Source: Parasponia andersonii (Eukaryota > Streptophyta > Magnoliopsida > Rosales > Cannabaceae). Taken from it: a stretch of 64,000 nt of DNA. The position numbers and the translations under genes are program-made. The notes below the pieces were generated by a model, which did no database searches, was not told where the DNA came from, and was given only the letters and a program-made list of their open reading frames with translations. Numbering within the stretch: position 1 is the first letter of the stretch; every line of letters begins with the position of its first letter. Positions 1 to 12,161 of the stretch are shown here, piece by piece. The stretch covers positions 432,702 through 496,701 of the forward strand of contig JXTB01000091.1 of the NCBI GenBank assembly GCA_002914805.1, written 5' to 3'.

Positions 1-3000
1 ACGTAATAGCCTTTCGCATCCTTCTTATACGTTCAATTTCTACATTCATTTTTTTTTTTTCTTGTGAGGAAATGGCGTTAACCCAGAAAACTTTTTAGTG
101 GTCTTCAACTAAACAAGGAGCGAAAAACCATGGACTAGAACTAGTCTATAACTCTAGTACAAGTGTTTGGACCGTTATCATGTATCCTAATAGTACTTTA
201 AGTCAAAGAATAATATTGACGGAGTTTCAAAAATAGAAAGGATAGCTGAAAATGAAGCTAACTTCTTCTATTTATTGAAGAAATTAATTAAAAGTTTGGG
301 GTATTCAGAGATTATTGGTCCAATTCATTAAATAATTATAACAAAAATGCGGATGACTTGAATCATACTTAAGTATATCCCACATGTACATCACGCGTCT
401 AATTTACACATAACTTAGAACGTGATCAGAGCCAATTAAGCAAAGCGTAAAGCTTTGCTTTCCTTGGTTCTGACTCCCTGTGACTAGTTAAGGAAATTGG
501 CTATTTACGGCCGGATAGGATGAATTAAGTTCTTAATCCTCTTGGGACTTCGAGAGTTTTTTGTCTAGCCGTTGTCTAGCTCAGCTTATTTATTTGCTGA
601 ATAGGAAAAGTGGTACATTTTAACACACGTAGTTATTTCTTATTCGTGTGTTACTGGGTTAACCCTCACAATTTAGTGATCTTGAATTTGGGAATGATAA
701 TACAAAATGTTCAAGGGAGTGTATTACATTAATTGTTACCACTTACCATGAAGTGAACAAAATAGTGAAAGACCCCTAAACAAGGTTATATATAGAGAAA
801 GAAGTAATATCGTCAACATTTATTGCCTTGATCGTAAGCGAAAAAAATAATTGAATCCATCCTAATTACAAGCTAAGTATGCCAGTTATAAAGAGTCCCT
901 TTCAAATCGATTAAAACTAATCAGGTTTTAAAAAGTTAAACATACATCTTTGAAAAATTTCAATACATTGCAGCGTGAAAATTTAACATTTTCCGGTATA
1001 TTGGTTGGCTTCCATGCATGTACCAAGAGCAAACAAAAAATTACAAAATATCAGAGGAGTGATTTGATCCCTTTGTTGTGTCGTGTGATCATAGAACAAC
1101 TTATGTTAGGTACAGAATCATGCCCACCTATTTTAGATAGGTATATAGATAAAGAGAAAAACAAAAGCTATATATAAGAGGGAAAATTAATGTTGTCGTG
1201 ATTGAAGGAAGCCAATGAGGTGTAATCAGCAACTGAGGGTACATGTGTGTATCATGTGCTTACGTAAGAGATCTAAGCCAAAAACATGGAATTAATTATG
1301 GATTCAAGCTCATAATCTCATTCATTGTCAACATTGATATGATTATCCCACGCAATGGCGTCAAAGTAGAATGACACCTAGCCAATAAGATTAAAAAGTG
1401 TCGCCTTTTAAGACGATGTAAAAGTAATAAAAGGGCCGGGGCTTAATTTTTCACCGTGCATATCGTGCAATTAATTACTTGACTTCGACATTTTATGTGG
1501 AAGTAATTCCTAAAAGTCGATGGAGTTTTGGAACCCCGTTTTAGTAAATAAATAAAAGAAAAGAAAAAGAATGGCTTCTTCCTGAGGAAAAAGACAAATA
1601 ATTAACAAAGAGATAAAAATTAAGCTGTATGATCACAAGACCAAGTACAATGTAGTATTGGGATTCGTTTGGAATGCCGCTTTGCGGGGCCAGCTGGCTT
1701 ACCGAACCGAATAGTACTAGGAGAATGAGTAAGCATACCAGGCATTATACAGTATCCGATATCACACGATATATTAATACATACGTTTTAGACCGAATCA
1801 AACGTAAAATTTAATTTATTAATTAAAATTATTTACTAATAAATTGATTCGTAGTTATTGTAACGTTGAACACTTATTTCCTCATAATATTGTTCTATGA
1901 GTCAGAAACCATGCACGGGTCATGTGCAACAAAATTGAATTAAGAGGGGTTAATTAATAGATTCTCTTAAATTACCTTTATCCCACTAAAGAGGCATACA
2001 AATCAGGTGCTAGCACAAAATCATGTTAGAAAACTGTATAAATCACATTAGGAAATTAAATAAAGTTTTGAAAGCTGAATGTCCCATGTTTTTTTCTTTT
2101 TTTTGACGAACCCATGTTACACTTACTTGTTTATATACTTTAATTCTAACTAAAGTAAATAATTTTCCTAGTACCTTATCTAATACTACGAAAATTTGCT
2201 CAAATATCTCATTCTTCAAGTAGCAGTACTGCCTTTTTTCAGCCTAATATATGCCTTGGTGGCATAGCAAAGAATAATTCTTAGGCAAAATCTCGCGTTA
2301 GAGAACTGTGGCACATGGAAAGCTGAAGGCTAAGTTGAAGAATGGGATAAAAGTGAGATCTTCCGAGATTTGTTGTCCAAGTAAAATCCATAGAAGCCTA
2401 AAAAATTATGAGCTGTTCCGCAACTTAAATTATCAGCTGCCAAGTCCAAACACATTGTAATTATACTTGTATATTACGTGTTACATATATCAAAATAAAT
2501 TGTCAGTGTCAAGTTCTTTCCTTAGTCTAAGGTCAGGGAAGAAGGAGAAAAAATCACATCACAACCGTAACCGAATCTTGACACAACAATATTCCATGTC
2601 CTAGCTCCCGCTGATTACCAATATTTTACAGAAATATATATTAATTAAGTATCATACAATTTCGAACTTTAAAGTTTCAACAATTTCCTTTTGATACATT
2701 CACATTTGTAGTGTCTTAACTTAATTTTTTATGCCATTTTAAGACGTACGTCCTTTATTCTTATGCTATTTTTTAAGGGGACCGCGCCCGACTTGACTTT
2801 TTTTACATGTTCACTGGTGTAGTCTACAAATTACAATAAAATATGTTGGAGTTGTCTGTTCGTTTTCCATCTGATTAAGACAAAACTTAGTTCATCTCTT
2901 TTACAGAGTAAGGACAAAAAAAAATTATTGAAAATGATACGATAAGATAATCCGTATTTAGTACTCGTATTTAGCACATAACACTAATAGAGTTACGACT

Positions 3001-4080
3001 CTTTCCTCACATGCGAACTTTATACAATAAGCACAACTTATGCTTCTTAGCATTATTCAAAATCTACTGTTTCCCTTTGTGATGTTATCAGTTGAATTGA
3101 TCAAGAAAGAAATTTTTGCGGGACCTAGGCACTAATTGTTATTTTGTTACTTCATTTTTGGCCACTAAACTGGTCTACCGTACCATGCATCCGCAAAAAT
3201 AGTAACAACTAAAAAAGACGTTAAAACAATAGAGAAAGGAGTATACAACAAGAGAGGGGGTGTGACTGTGCCCGTTTGGCCCCTCAAGAATGATCATATA
3301 TAGTATTAGCCTCATTGTCACAATGGGACATTAATGCACCGCAGATGTTTGTGATAATTCCTGACTTAGTGCTGACTACGTTTTTGAATCAAGCACGTGC
3401 ACAATCACACGTGTTCCCGCTCAATCTATCCTAAATAATCCGTGATTGCAATTATATGAAAGCTGTTATGCCCAGTTTTACTCAAACACTCATCATTCCA
3501 GGTGGCACCGGGACTAATCCTAAGAAAAATTCACCCGGCCGTAGTGAAATACGTAATGGGCACGAGCCAAATAAACTATTATTTATAGTTGCAAGATCGT
3601 GGAGATATTTGGGATATATAGAAAAAATCGCATTGAAAAATAAAAAGTGGGGTTTGGTGGTTTTATAATATAGTTGTTATACTTTACTGTTTGGGAAATT
3701 GGAGCTACAGTTTTGGCCAAGTAAAAAGAAAAGAAAAGAAAAGATGTTGGGATATGGCATTCAGAGAGGAATTGGGTTATGTGTTTAATAATTTTCAAAC
3801 GTTCTACATACCAAAGAAAAAGACGACGGCATTCATCAATAACCATATATGATATATCCGTATCTTGAAAAGTAGAAGGGGTTTCCATGTTCGAGTTTTG
3901 GGATTGGAGGGATCTTTTTTCTCATTCCTCTCCTTCACTTTATAGTGAAAAAGCTTGAAAGAGAGAGAGGCCACCGAAAAGCATGTACACCTTATCATGA
4001 AAGCAAGAAAAAACGACCCGATTTGACGGGCCAACCCACACGCACATACACAAAACCCACACGTACGATCCATATAATCA
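1..4080. other. Intergenic region upstream of WOX4, no gene recognised
   Basis: AT-rich sequence with only short, unrelated open frames and no domain that I recognise. It lies immediately 5' of the WOX4 gene and so probably contains its promoter and distal control regions, but I cannot point to specific factor sites. A small perfect inverted repeat lies at 439-459 (8-base arms, 5-base loop). No transposon ends or tandem arrays stand out. Confidence 0.6.
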
Positions 4081-4083
4081 TCA

Positions 4084-4089
4084 TATATA
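4084..4089 (+). promoter_or_regulatory. Candidate TATA box for WOX4
   Basis: A TATATA motif lies about 310 bases before the proposed WOX4 start codon and about 65 bases before a pyrimidine-rich (CT)n stretch typical of plant 5' leaders. Spacing and context fit a core promoter with a leader of a few hundred bases. TA-rich words are common here, so this is an inference that needs transcript 5'-end data. Confidence 0.25.
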
Positions 4090-4152
4090 CACACAATTAA
4101 TATCCACCCTCGCTAGCTAATAGCTATAGCTAGTATCTATGTATTGATTATC

Positions 4153-4188
4153 ATTTCTCTCTCCCTCTCTCTCTCTCTCGCTCTTTGG
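4153..4188 (+). repeat. CT-rich microsatellite in the WOX4 5' leader
   Basis: A run of mostly CT dinucleotides sits about 210 bases upstream of the WOX4 start codon. Such pyrimidine tracts are frequent in plant 5' UTRs and core promoters. The reading frame through it is open and in phase with WOX4, but the low-complexity peptide it would encode (Ser/Leu-rich) is not like any WOX4 N terminus. Confidence 0.6.
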
Positions 4189-4395
4189 CCATTTCCTTTC
4201 TTTTCTTTCTTTATTTTTTTTGAAGGAAAAGAAAAAGAAATAAAAAAATATGTAGAGAAATCCCAAGTCAACCTCACCTCATCATTTGGTCTTGGTTATC
4301 CCAAGCACCACCTCATTTCCCACTTTAGTGACTTTATCATGAATACGGTCTCTCTTCTATATAATCAGGGCTTCTCCATGATTCAGTCCTCCACC

Positions 4396-5463
4396 ATGGG
4401 AGGAAGCATGAAGGTTCATCAGTTCGCACGTGGACTCTGGGAAGCACACGAGCCATCCCTCACGCTTGGCGCCTGCAAGCGCTTACGCCCTCTGGCTCCT
4501 AAACTCCAACCCACTAATCCTGACAGTCCTATTAGTTCAACTACCACCACTACTTCTCCTAACTCTATCGCTCCCTTCGATCTCAAGAGCTTCATTAGAC
4601 CCGAAAGTGGCCCTAGAAAGCTCGGATCCTCTCTTGACCACAAGAAAGATTCATCTCAGGTATATATATCTATATCCACAACTGTATACAAATTTGTTAT
4701 ATTGTTACGTGCATTGCAATGTTCTTGTAAGCAGTCTGAGCTAGGTAGCTAAAATAAGGCATGAAACTAATCATTATGCCTGTAAACATATAATAATGGA
4801 TTATTGTTGGGTGGGTTTAGGTTGAAACGCACCCAGGAGGAACACGGTGGAACCCAACGCAGGAACAGATAGGGATATTGGAGACGTTGTACAGGGGAGG
4901 AATGCGGACTCCTAATGCCCAACAAATCGAGCAAATCACGGCTCAGCTTGGTAAGTTCGGGAAAATCGAGGGCAAAAACGTCTTTTACTGGTTTCAGAAC
5001 CACAAAGCTCGCGAGAGGCAGAAGCAAAAGCGCAACAGTCTTGGTCTTAGCCATAGTCCACGAACTCCCACAACCATTCCCCCGGTCACCATAAATTTGG
5101 ACACCAGGCTAGGGGTACGTACATAGTATAAGTACTTACGTACTATTACTTACATGTAACATATTTACTGTTAGTGTTTTAGCACTGGAATTTGTCAATT
5201 CTATGTTAACCGTTCACGTGTAGGTACATACGTGTCCGCAACTAATTTGAATGCTTAGTTAATTTTGGCTTTATATTTATATGTAGGGAGACATGGAAAG
5301 AGATCGGGAAGAGAGTACTAGTCCGTACAAGAGGAAGTGTAGGAACTGGGGATTTGAATGCTTGGTAGAAGATTACAATAATAGATTATGTTACGATAAT
5401 AATACGAAAGAGGAGGGAGATAGAACATTGGAGCTTTTCCCATTACACCCGGAAGGCAGATGA
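4396..5463 (+). CDS. WOX4: WUSCHEL-related homeobox transcription factor WOX4
   Basis: Nuclear homeodomain transcription factor. In the known family, WOX4 acts downstream of TDIF peptide and PXY/TDR receptor signalling to keep procambium and vascular cambium cells dividing. Three exons are visible: 4396-4659, 4821-5114 and 5287-5463. Introns of 161 and 172 bp have GT-AG ends, both in phase 0, giving 244 residues (Arabidopsis WOX4 is about 250). The start codon lies in a near-ideal context (CCACCATGG). Residues 27-37 hold the [11 protein letters not shown] block typical of WOX4. The WUS-type homeodomain spans about 95-158, with helix 3 [15 protein letters not shown] at 141-155. A conserved [10 protein letters not shown] block starts at 201. 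The WUS box TLELFPLHP is at 233-241, near the C terminus. No key residue is missing, so the gene looks functional. The open frame runs upstream to 4144 with in-frame ATGs at 4339 and 4378, but no conserved protein is encoded there. WOX4 rather than WOX1/WOX6 rests on the N-terminal and near-C-terminal blocks. Confidence 0.93.
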
Positions 5464-5752
5464 TGATGATGATGGGGTTTTTGGGAAATAATAATCTCAA
5501 TTCTTGGTATATTTTCTGCTTTAATGTTTCCTCTGCCATCCTCATATTAGCAACCTAGCTACTTTGATATCTATATATTATGTGCTTTAGTTTCCTTTTC
5601 TTTTTCTTTTTCTTTTCCTTCGCTTCGGGAAAAGAAGAAAAAGAGAAGTTGTTTCTTTGTACTACTGATCTGATATCTCTGCTGCTTATTGGAACCAAAG
5701 CGCGCTTTGTCACTGGTCTCTTTATTCCAATCTCTGGTGGTGTCACTGTGTA

Positions 5753-5778
5753 GTGTGTGTGTGTGTGTGTGCGCGCGC
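5753..5778 (+). repeat. Alternating GT/GC tract downstream of WOX4
   Basis: Twenty-six bases of strict purine-pyrimidine alternation, a (GT)n run passing directly into a (GC)n run. It lies about 290 bases beyond the WOX4 stop codon, possibly in its 3' UTR. Alternating GT/GC is the classic composition that can flip to Z-DNA, and it is also a length-variable microsatellite. Confidence 0.8.
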
Positions 5779-7036
5779 CATTCTTCTCTCTTTTAAGTTT
5801 TTTGGGTTTTGAGTTTTGACTAAAGAGTATAAAGAGCCATCTTTGGCTGATCATATCGAAGCTTTTTTAGGTTAAAAGCGAGAACCTATGAACACTGAAG
5901 TCCACGCACCTATAGTTTTTTTTTTTGTTAAGCCTACACCCTTATCTAATTTCAACTAATTTAAATTGGAATGGAAAGTGAAATTGACGTTTTTGATCGA
6001 TCCTCCATTCCAAACCAAAGAATAAATAATAATTAAACATAAATAAACATGATATTTTATTGGCCACTTATATGACTTTCAAAAAGTAGCATATATAAAA
6101 ATATAGTGATCAAGAGACATGCCTTAATTGCTTTAATATTCTGAAATCATTGACATGCAACTTAATATCTTTTTTTTTTTTTTGTCCACTAAATTTAAGA
6201 AAAGTAAACAGATAGTGTTTTGTGGGTCCAAATGTTAACTACATTGATGATGATGGGATGAGATTCGGAGGGAAAGGCAGATCATGAAAATTTAAAATTA
6301 CAAAGGCCCTTTGCCATTGGCATCATTTAATTATGAGTTTAGCTTTTGAACCCAATTAATTAGCTAGTATTTGAAACATTTTGCGTCCAAGATAATTATT
6401 ACAACTACTGATTCCTCTTTTTTATTTTTAAATTCTTACATTTTCACTTGAAATTATATTTATATATCTTGGTAGATTGATTGATTTCGATCTATTGAAT
6501 TTTTTTTTTGTCGTTCTTAAAAAAAAAAACACGATCTCTTGAATTCTTACAATGCCAAAAGATATATAATATTAATGTGACGGAAAAAAAAGGGAAAAAA
6601 TGCACATTAATGATCATGGATTCATGGTTGTCACGTTAAATATTCACACTGAAAAAGACAGATGCATCTTATTGGACAAAGTGACGAGAGTTTCTATTCT
6701 TGGTAAGGCCTTTTGACCATATGTGAAAACTTTGAAATAATTAAACATGATTATCACACATAATTTGAAATATTCAATTATGGTCGATTGTACTTGTATT
6801 CGTGGTAACTAAAATATCTTGATCAATTATCCTTGTAACTGTTGGATAATACTAGGTTCTTAATTATTTTACCAGATTTTTTTTGTATTAATACATATAC
6901 GATATAAATTATCACTATTAAATTTGTATACTAAAATTTATTACAAAAGATTATATGTTGTTATTCAAAATTTAATACAATAATTAGTACCAAAGACATT
7001 ATCTATCAATCTTATGATCACCGAAACGCTTTTCGT

Positions 7037-7038
<2 letters not shown>

Positions 7039-7073
<35 letters not shown>
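7039..7073. repeat. (TA)n microsatellite
   Basis: TA dinucleotide run with one interruption, 50 bp before the left end of the gypsy element at 7124. Confidence 0.8.
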
Positions 7074-7078
<5 letters not shown>

Positions 7079-7123
7079 TGCAGACAAATATTTTTGTCGA
7101 ATGTAATTCTCTCTTACTAGTAA

Positions 7124-9245
7124 TTTCACGACCCAAATCCCAGACCAGTGGCAGAAAAAGAATTTCACAGAAATTCATAATTTATTTTAGAAAATAATAA
7201 AAAAACGACAATTAGTTTACAAAAATAGTTCAATTTTTTAAATTTCCACAGTTTGTGAACACCACTAGACATAAACCGTTAATAATAGAAATAAAATATT
7301 AATATGCATCACATCGTCATCATCAGTGGGCATTATAGATAATACAGACTAAATCCAAAGTATGAGCCTTAAATATTATTACAAGTCCAAGGTGAGTATC
7401 TAAGTAATTACTAACCACAAACCAGGGTAAACTTCTTTTTCAATTACTCCGTCCCAGAGTTGCCCACGTCGCACTGTACATCACCTGAGAAGGAAAAGAA
7501 AGGGGGGTGAGCATTCGCATACTCAATAGGAATTTTAATTACCCTTTTTGATATGAATGTAACTTTTAAAACCTGCATGGTTAGCACCTTTCCAAAATCT
7601 ATTTATAAAATAAGTTCGCAAAGTAATCAAAAATCATAAGAAATCATGTTCATCATTGTACATATCATAAATCAACTAAGTACAAGCATATACATGAGCT
7701 CTCATCCTCTCATCACGGTCTTGTAATACCTCTGTAACAGAGGTACCCAGCATCCTGACACACTACCCAGAAGTGTGTCAGCAAATCCTGCATAGAGGCC
7801 TAGGTCTCTCACCTAGTACTACAACAACTCGCCAGCGATCTAAATACCATGATACTAAAATAGAACTCAATTACATGATCCTATGGTAGGTACAACATAT
7901 CATAGAGTGTGTAATAACCATGCATCAAATATTTTAAGAAATCATGCTTTAATACTCATTTGGTATTATTCTGGAATTTACAGAAATTGGGCAGCATAAC
8001 GGCTGTATTTTCCCAAAACCAAAATTTTAAACCTACATAAAAACTGTACAATCCAATCCCAGAACAATTCAATATATCTCAACAGTTCACAAATTTATAA
8101 AATATCCAATCAAACGATTGAATTCCATGAAAATCGACATTTTCAAGAAATAGGTCATAATGCACATTTTAAATCAAAATAAGCATAAAACTTGGTAATT
8201 GAACCCCTACCTCGCCTGGATAGCCAGACTAAGCTATCGACGCTCGTAGATTCTCTAGTTGGTCACCCGGTAGCTCGGAGGGTCATTTCGGGATCCCATG
8301 AGCTCACTTTGAGGGGTGATTTTCCAAACGAAGCCTCAAATTGTGAAACAGAGGTCACCAATGAATTCAAAACACCCAAAAACATTGGGTTAGACATATA
8401 ATTCAATGAATTTGGGCTCCGAGCCCGTGGCATGCAAATCGAGGCAAATCTTGAACCTAGTGTCTCAGATTTCGTGCTCACTCAAAACCTATTGATTTTT
8501 TATATCAAAACTTGTCTCTTGACCTTAATTAGTCCAATTTCGAAGTCTAATTTCAGTTTCGAGGCTCTAGCTCAAATTTGGACTTAATTAGAAACTAATT
8601 AGAAAAGTTTCAAAAATACCAATTGCTGGAAATATTTAGATAAACACCACAAATTTCAGATCAGATTTTCGCTCAATCCTTACATCCAGTTTCCACAAAT
8701 CTACTACCCATTCTTCTATCTTAAACCACATTTTCATCCCTCAAAGTTTCATGTAAAATAGATTAACATAGTAAAAGTAATTGCACAAATGCCACTTTTT
8801 GTGACGAAAATACCACAAAAACTTTTAAACGCTCACCGGAGCTTCTTGGCCGAAAATTGATGGCAATGCAGGGTGAACCCAAGTAGAAGGAAGCTTGGGC
8901 TTCGATTTGGTGGCAGCTAAGGGCAGCAAAATGGCGAAAAACTACTGCGAAACGTCGCGGGTTAGGCTCGACTTTGCGAGCTGGTTGCCACGACTGGGCG
9001 GTGTGACAGGGTCAGGTGGCTGGCGGCAGAAGTGCGTCAGGCCGTGGGGGAGGTGTGCCAGTCAGAGTCCAGGCTTGGGTCTTCACTGGTGTCCGGCGGT
9101 GAAGCTGCACAAAGAAGGAGCGAAAGAGAAAAAGAAGAAGAAGAAGAAGAAGTACAGGAGAGGAAGAGAGAGAAGAAAAATATATAAATATAAAAATTTT
9201 TTTGTCAAAAGACCGTTTTACCCTTGATAAAAATTAGTTTTTACA
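7124..9245 (-). repeat. Element A 3' LTR
   Basis: 2.12 kb, directly repeated at 14047-16173 with many scattered differences, mostly transitions. It begins TTTCACGACCC where the other copy has TGTCACGACCC, so the terminal TG has decayed. It contains a GC-richer segment near 8840-9110 and a GAA-rich run near 9120-9150, both shared with the other LTR. Short open frames inside it (for example 8192-8401) recur in the other LTR and are not genes. Confidence 0.92.
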
Positions 9246-9258
9246 TCCTCCCCTTCTT
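9246..9258 (-). other. Element A polypurine tract
   Basis: Read on the minus strand this is AAGAAGGGGAGGA, directly followed by the TGTAAAAA start of the 3' LTR. The position is exactly where the plus-strand DNA primer of a gypsy element should lie. Confidence 0.85.
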
Positions 9259-9298
9259 AAGGGAATTTCGTCCCGAAATTCAGAATACAAGGCATGAA

Positions 9299-10690
9299 TC
9301 AAAGTACAACCTCAAGTTGAAAATTAAACAAATGAGGATACTTCTCATATATTTCGGTCTCAAGTTCCCAAGTTGCTTTTTCTTCCTTATGGTGTTCCCA
9401 AAGAACCTTGACAAGCGGCATCTCTCTATTACAAAACACTTTGAGCTCTCTTCTTAGTATTCGAACTGGTTGCTTCTCATAAGTCACATTCTCTTGGATA
9501 TGTACTTCTAAGTACTGGACAACGTGAGACGGGTCAAGTATGTACTTCCTGAGCATTGAAATATGGAATACATTGTGTACTCGACCCAACTGTAGTGGTA
9601 GATCCAGATAATAAGCAGCAGGTTCAATGTACCTTGGAGCTAACTTCCCTTTAACTCCAAATCTTGTGACTCCGTGCACTGGCGTAACTTTCAAGAATAC
9701 CCTGTCACCAATGTAAAACTCTACCTCATGCCTTAAGGTGTCAGCATAGCTTTTTTGGTGACTTTGAACAATCTTGAATCTTTCTCTGATCTTGTTAATC
9801 TTCTCGGTAGTCTCTTATACTAGCTCAGCCCAAGAGTAACACGCTCCTCTGCATCAGCCCAACACAAGGGTGATCTGTAGGGTCTCCTATATAGTACCTC
9901 ATATGAAGCCATACCAAGACTAGTTTGGTAGCTATTATTGTAAGCAAACTCCACCAATGATAGGTGATCATTCCAGCTTCCACCAAAATCTAGTATATAT
10001 GAACGAAGCATGTCCTCTAGGATCTATATAGTCCTCTAGGATCTATATAGTCCTTTCAGATTGGCCATCTGTCTGAGGATGATGAGCTGTACTAAGATTC
10101 AAATCTGTTCCCAAAGCTGTCCAAAACTTTGATGTAAATCTTGGATCTCTGTTAGAACTATTCTTGATGGTATCCCATGTAAGCGAATAATATTATCCAT
10201 ATAAAGACGACTAAATCGGGTGAGTAAAAAGTCAATCCTGATCGGTACGAAGTGTGTTGTCTTTGTCATCCGATCAACTATCATCCAAACAATGTCATTC
10301 TTTCTTTGAGTCTTTCGTAGGCCTATTACAAAATCCATGGTGATTTTATCCCATTTCCATTCCAGAATAGGTAAAGGCTGAAGTAGTCTAGCTAGCCTCT
10401 GGTGTTCTGCCTTGACTTGCTGACAAGTCATACACTTAGCTACAAAAGTAGCTATCTCTCATTTCATGCCTTTCCACCAGTACTACCTCTTCAGATCATG
10501 GTACATCTTAGTGCTACCAGGATGTACTACGAACTTAGACTTGTGAGCCTCAGTCAGAATAGTTTCTCTAAGATAAGGGTCATTGGCTACAGCTAGCCTT
10601 CTATTGAAAAGCACAAACCCTTGTTTATTGGTACTCCAACCATCTAACTGCTCACCATTCTGAAGTTGGTTCAAGACAACTCTCAATCTT
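9299..10690 (-). pseudogene. Element A integrase and chromodomain remnant
   Basis: The integrase inserts element cDNA into the host chromosome, and the chromodomain steers it to heterochromatin. Reading down the minus strand from about 10690, there is the zinc-binding N terminus (CMTCQQVK), the catalytic core with the first Asp in TMDFVIGL, then the segment around LVEFAYNNSYQ, and finally a chromodomain with LVKVLWEHH and ATWELE near 9320-9420. Several stops break it (for example after MYHDLKR near 10483). At about 10151-10157, in the segment with the second catalytic Asp, a small deletion shifts the frame, and the shifted frame has Asn in that place. An imperfect ~20-bp tandem duplication lies at 10012-10052. 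Not functional. Confidence 0.88.
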
Positions 10691-12155
10691 TGATCTTGCC
10701 ATTGACGTTGTGCTATCTAGAGAAGTGATAGTGTAGTCATAATGTTACTGATACAAGCAGTTCCTTATTTTCACTATACTCCAAGTTATAGTCACCAATG
10801 GTAACCAAATTCTTCCAATCTTCTAGTATCAACGAAGCAAACACGCTATGAGACTTTCTACTCAAAGCATCAGCTACAACATTAGCCTTTCCAGGATGAT
10901 ACTAAAGTTCAAAGTCATAGTCCTCCATATACTCAACCCATCTTCTCTGTCTTAAGTTCAGGTCTCGTTGAGTGAATAGATACTTCAAACTCTTATGGTC
11001 AGAATAAATCTCAAACTTCACACTATATAGATAGCATCTCTATATCTTAAGAGCAAAGATCACAATTGCTAACTCTAGATCATGAGTGGGATAGTTCTTC
11101 TTATGTGGCTTTAACTGACGGGAAGCATAAGTTATTACCTTGCCATTTTGCATTAAGACACATCCCAATCCTGAACTAGAAGCATCGGTATACATCACAT
11201 AAGGTTCATTACTGTTAGGAACAGTAAGAACAGGTACAGTTGTTAATCTCCTCTTCAATTCCATGAAAGCTACTTCACAATCATCATCTCATACAAACTT
11301 GATATTCTTCCTCATCAACTTTGTCAAAGTAGCAGTAATAACCTGTTAGACCAAGAAAACTTCTTATCTCAGTTACATTCTTTGGTCTTTCCCATCCTAG
11401 AACAGATTCTACCTTGGAAGGATCAACATAAATTCCTTTATGAGATATAACATGCCCTAAGAATTTCACTTCCGTCATCCAGAAGTCACACTTGGATCTC
11501 TTGGCATAAAGTTGGTGATTCCTCAAGGTCTGAAGCATAATTCTCAAGTGCTTAGCATACCCTTCTCGATTTTTAGAATAGATCAAGATATCATCGATAA
11601 AGACAACCACAAATCGATCCAAATAAGGTCTAAAAATTCTGTTCATAAGGTCCATGAATGCTGCTGGAGCATTAGTCAGACCAAATGGTATAACTAGGAA
11701 CTCAAAGTGACCTAACAAGTCCTGAATACAGTTTTCGGTCTGTCTTCTTTCTTGATCTTCAACTGATGATAACCAGATCAAAGATCAATCTTGGAAAAGA
11801 ATCTTGATCCACCCAGTTGATTAAACAGTTCATTAATTCTTGGCAAAGGATATTTGTTCTTCATTGTTAGCTGATTCAGTTTTCTATAATCCACACAGAG
11901 CCAAAACGTTCCATCAGCTTTACTAGCAAACAGAATAGGAGCACCCCATGGAGAGGTACTACTCCTAATGAATCCCTTTGATAAAAGATCATCTAGCTGA
12001 CTTCTCAACTCAGTCATTTCCACTGGAGCCATGCGATAGGCTGGAATAGAAGTTGGTTGAGCCTCGGGAATCAAATCAATGCAGAATTCGATCTCCCTAT
12101 TAGGTGGTAGCCCTAGTAATTCCTCGGGAAAAACATCTAGAAACTCGCTAACCAC
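10691..12155 (-). pseudogene. Element A reverse transcriptase and RNase H remnant
   Basis: Copies element RNA into DNA. The RT start is seen as [15 protein letters not shown] (12100-12150), followed by the fingers ([15 protein letters not shown]), then the catalytic [10 protein letters not shown] near 11560-11590, where the two Asp residues survive. The thumb reads [12 protein letters not shown]. RNase H follows with its first acidic motif [12 protein letters not shown] and then YASRQLKPH (11040-11264). A stop or frame change at about 11778 separates the two RT halves, and further stops lie before RNase H and after ALKI at 11040. The order and motifs match the Ty3/gypsy pol family. The protein cannot be made in one piece. 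Confidence 0.9.
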
Positions 12156-12161
12156 TGATAT

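Larger units (their letters stand above)
5464..7123. other. WOX4 3' flank and intergenic sequence, no gene recognised
   Basis: The first few hundred bases are probably the WOX4 3' UTR. Candidate AATAAA-type signals appear near 6023, but none is decisive. The rest is AT-rich with several homopolymer runs and no coding similarity that I recognise. It ends at the target site of the gypsy element at 7124. Confidence 0.5.

Noticed and set aside
950-1177. 75-codon open frame upstream of WOX4
   Set aside because: No recognisable domain, no supporting promoter or splice context, and composition like the surrounding intergenic DNA.
4419-4643. Minus-strand open frame opposite WOX4 exon 1
   Set aside because: Shadow of the conserved coding exon on the plus strand.
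8192-8401. Open frame repeated at 15131-15340, looking like a conserved small gene
   Set aside because: The two copies are conserved only because they lie at the same position in the two LTRs of element A; the reading frame runs in the opposite sense to the element.
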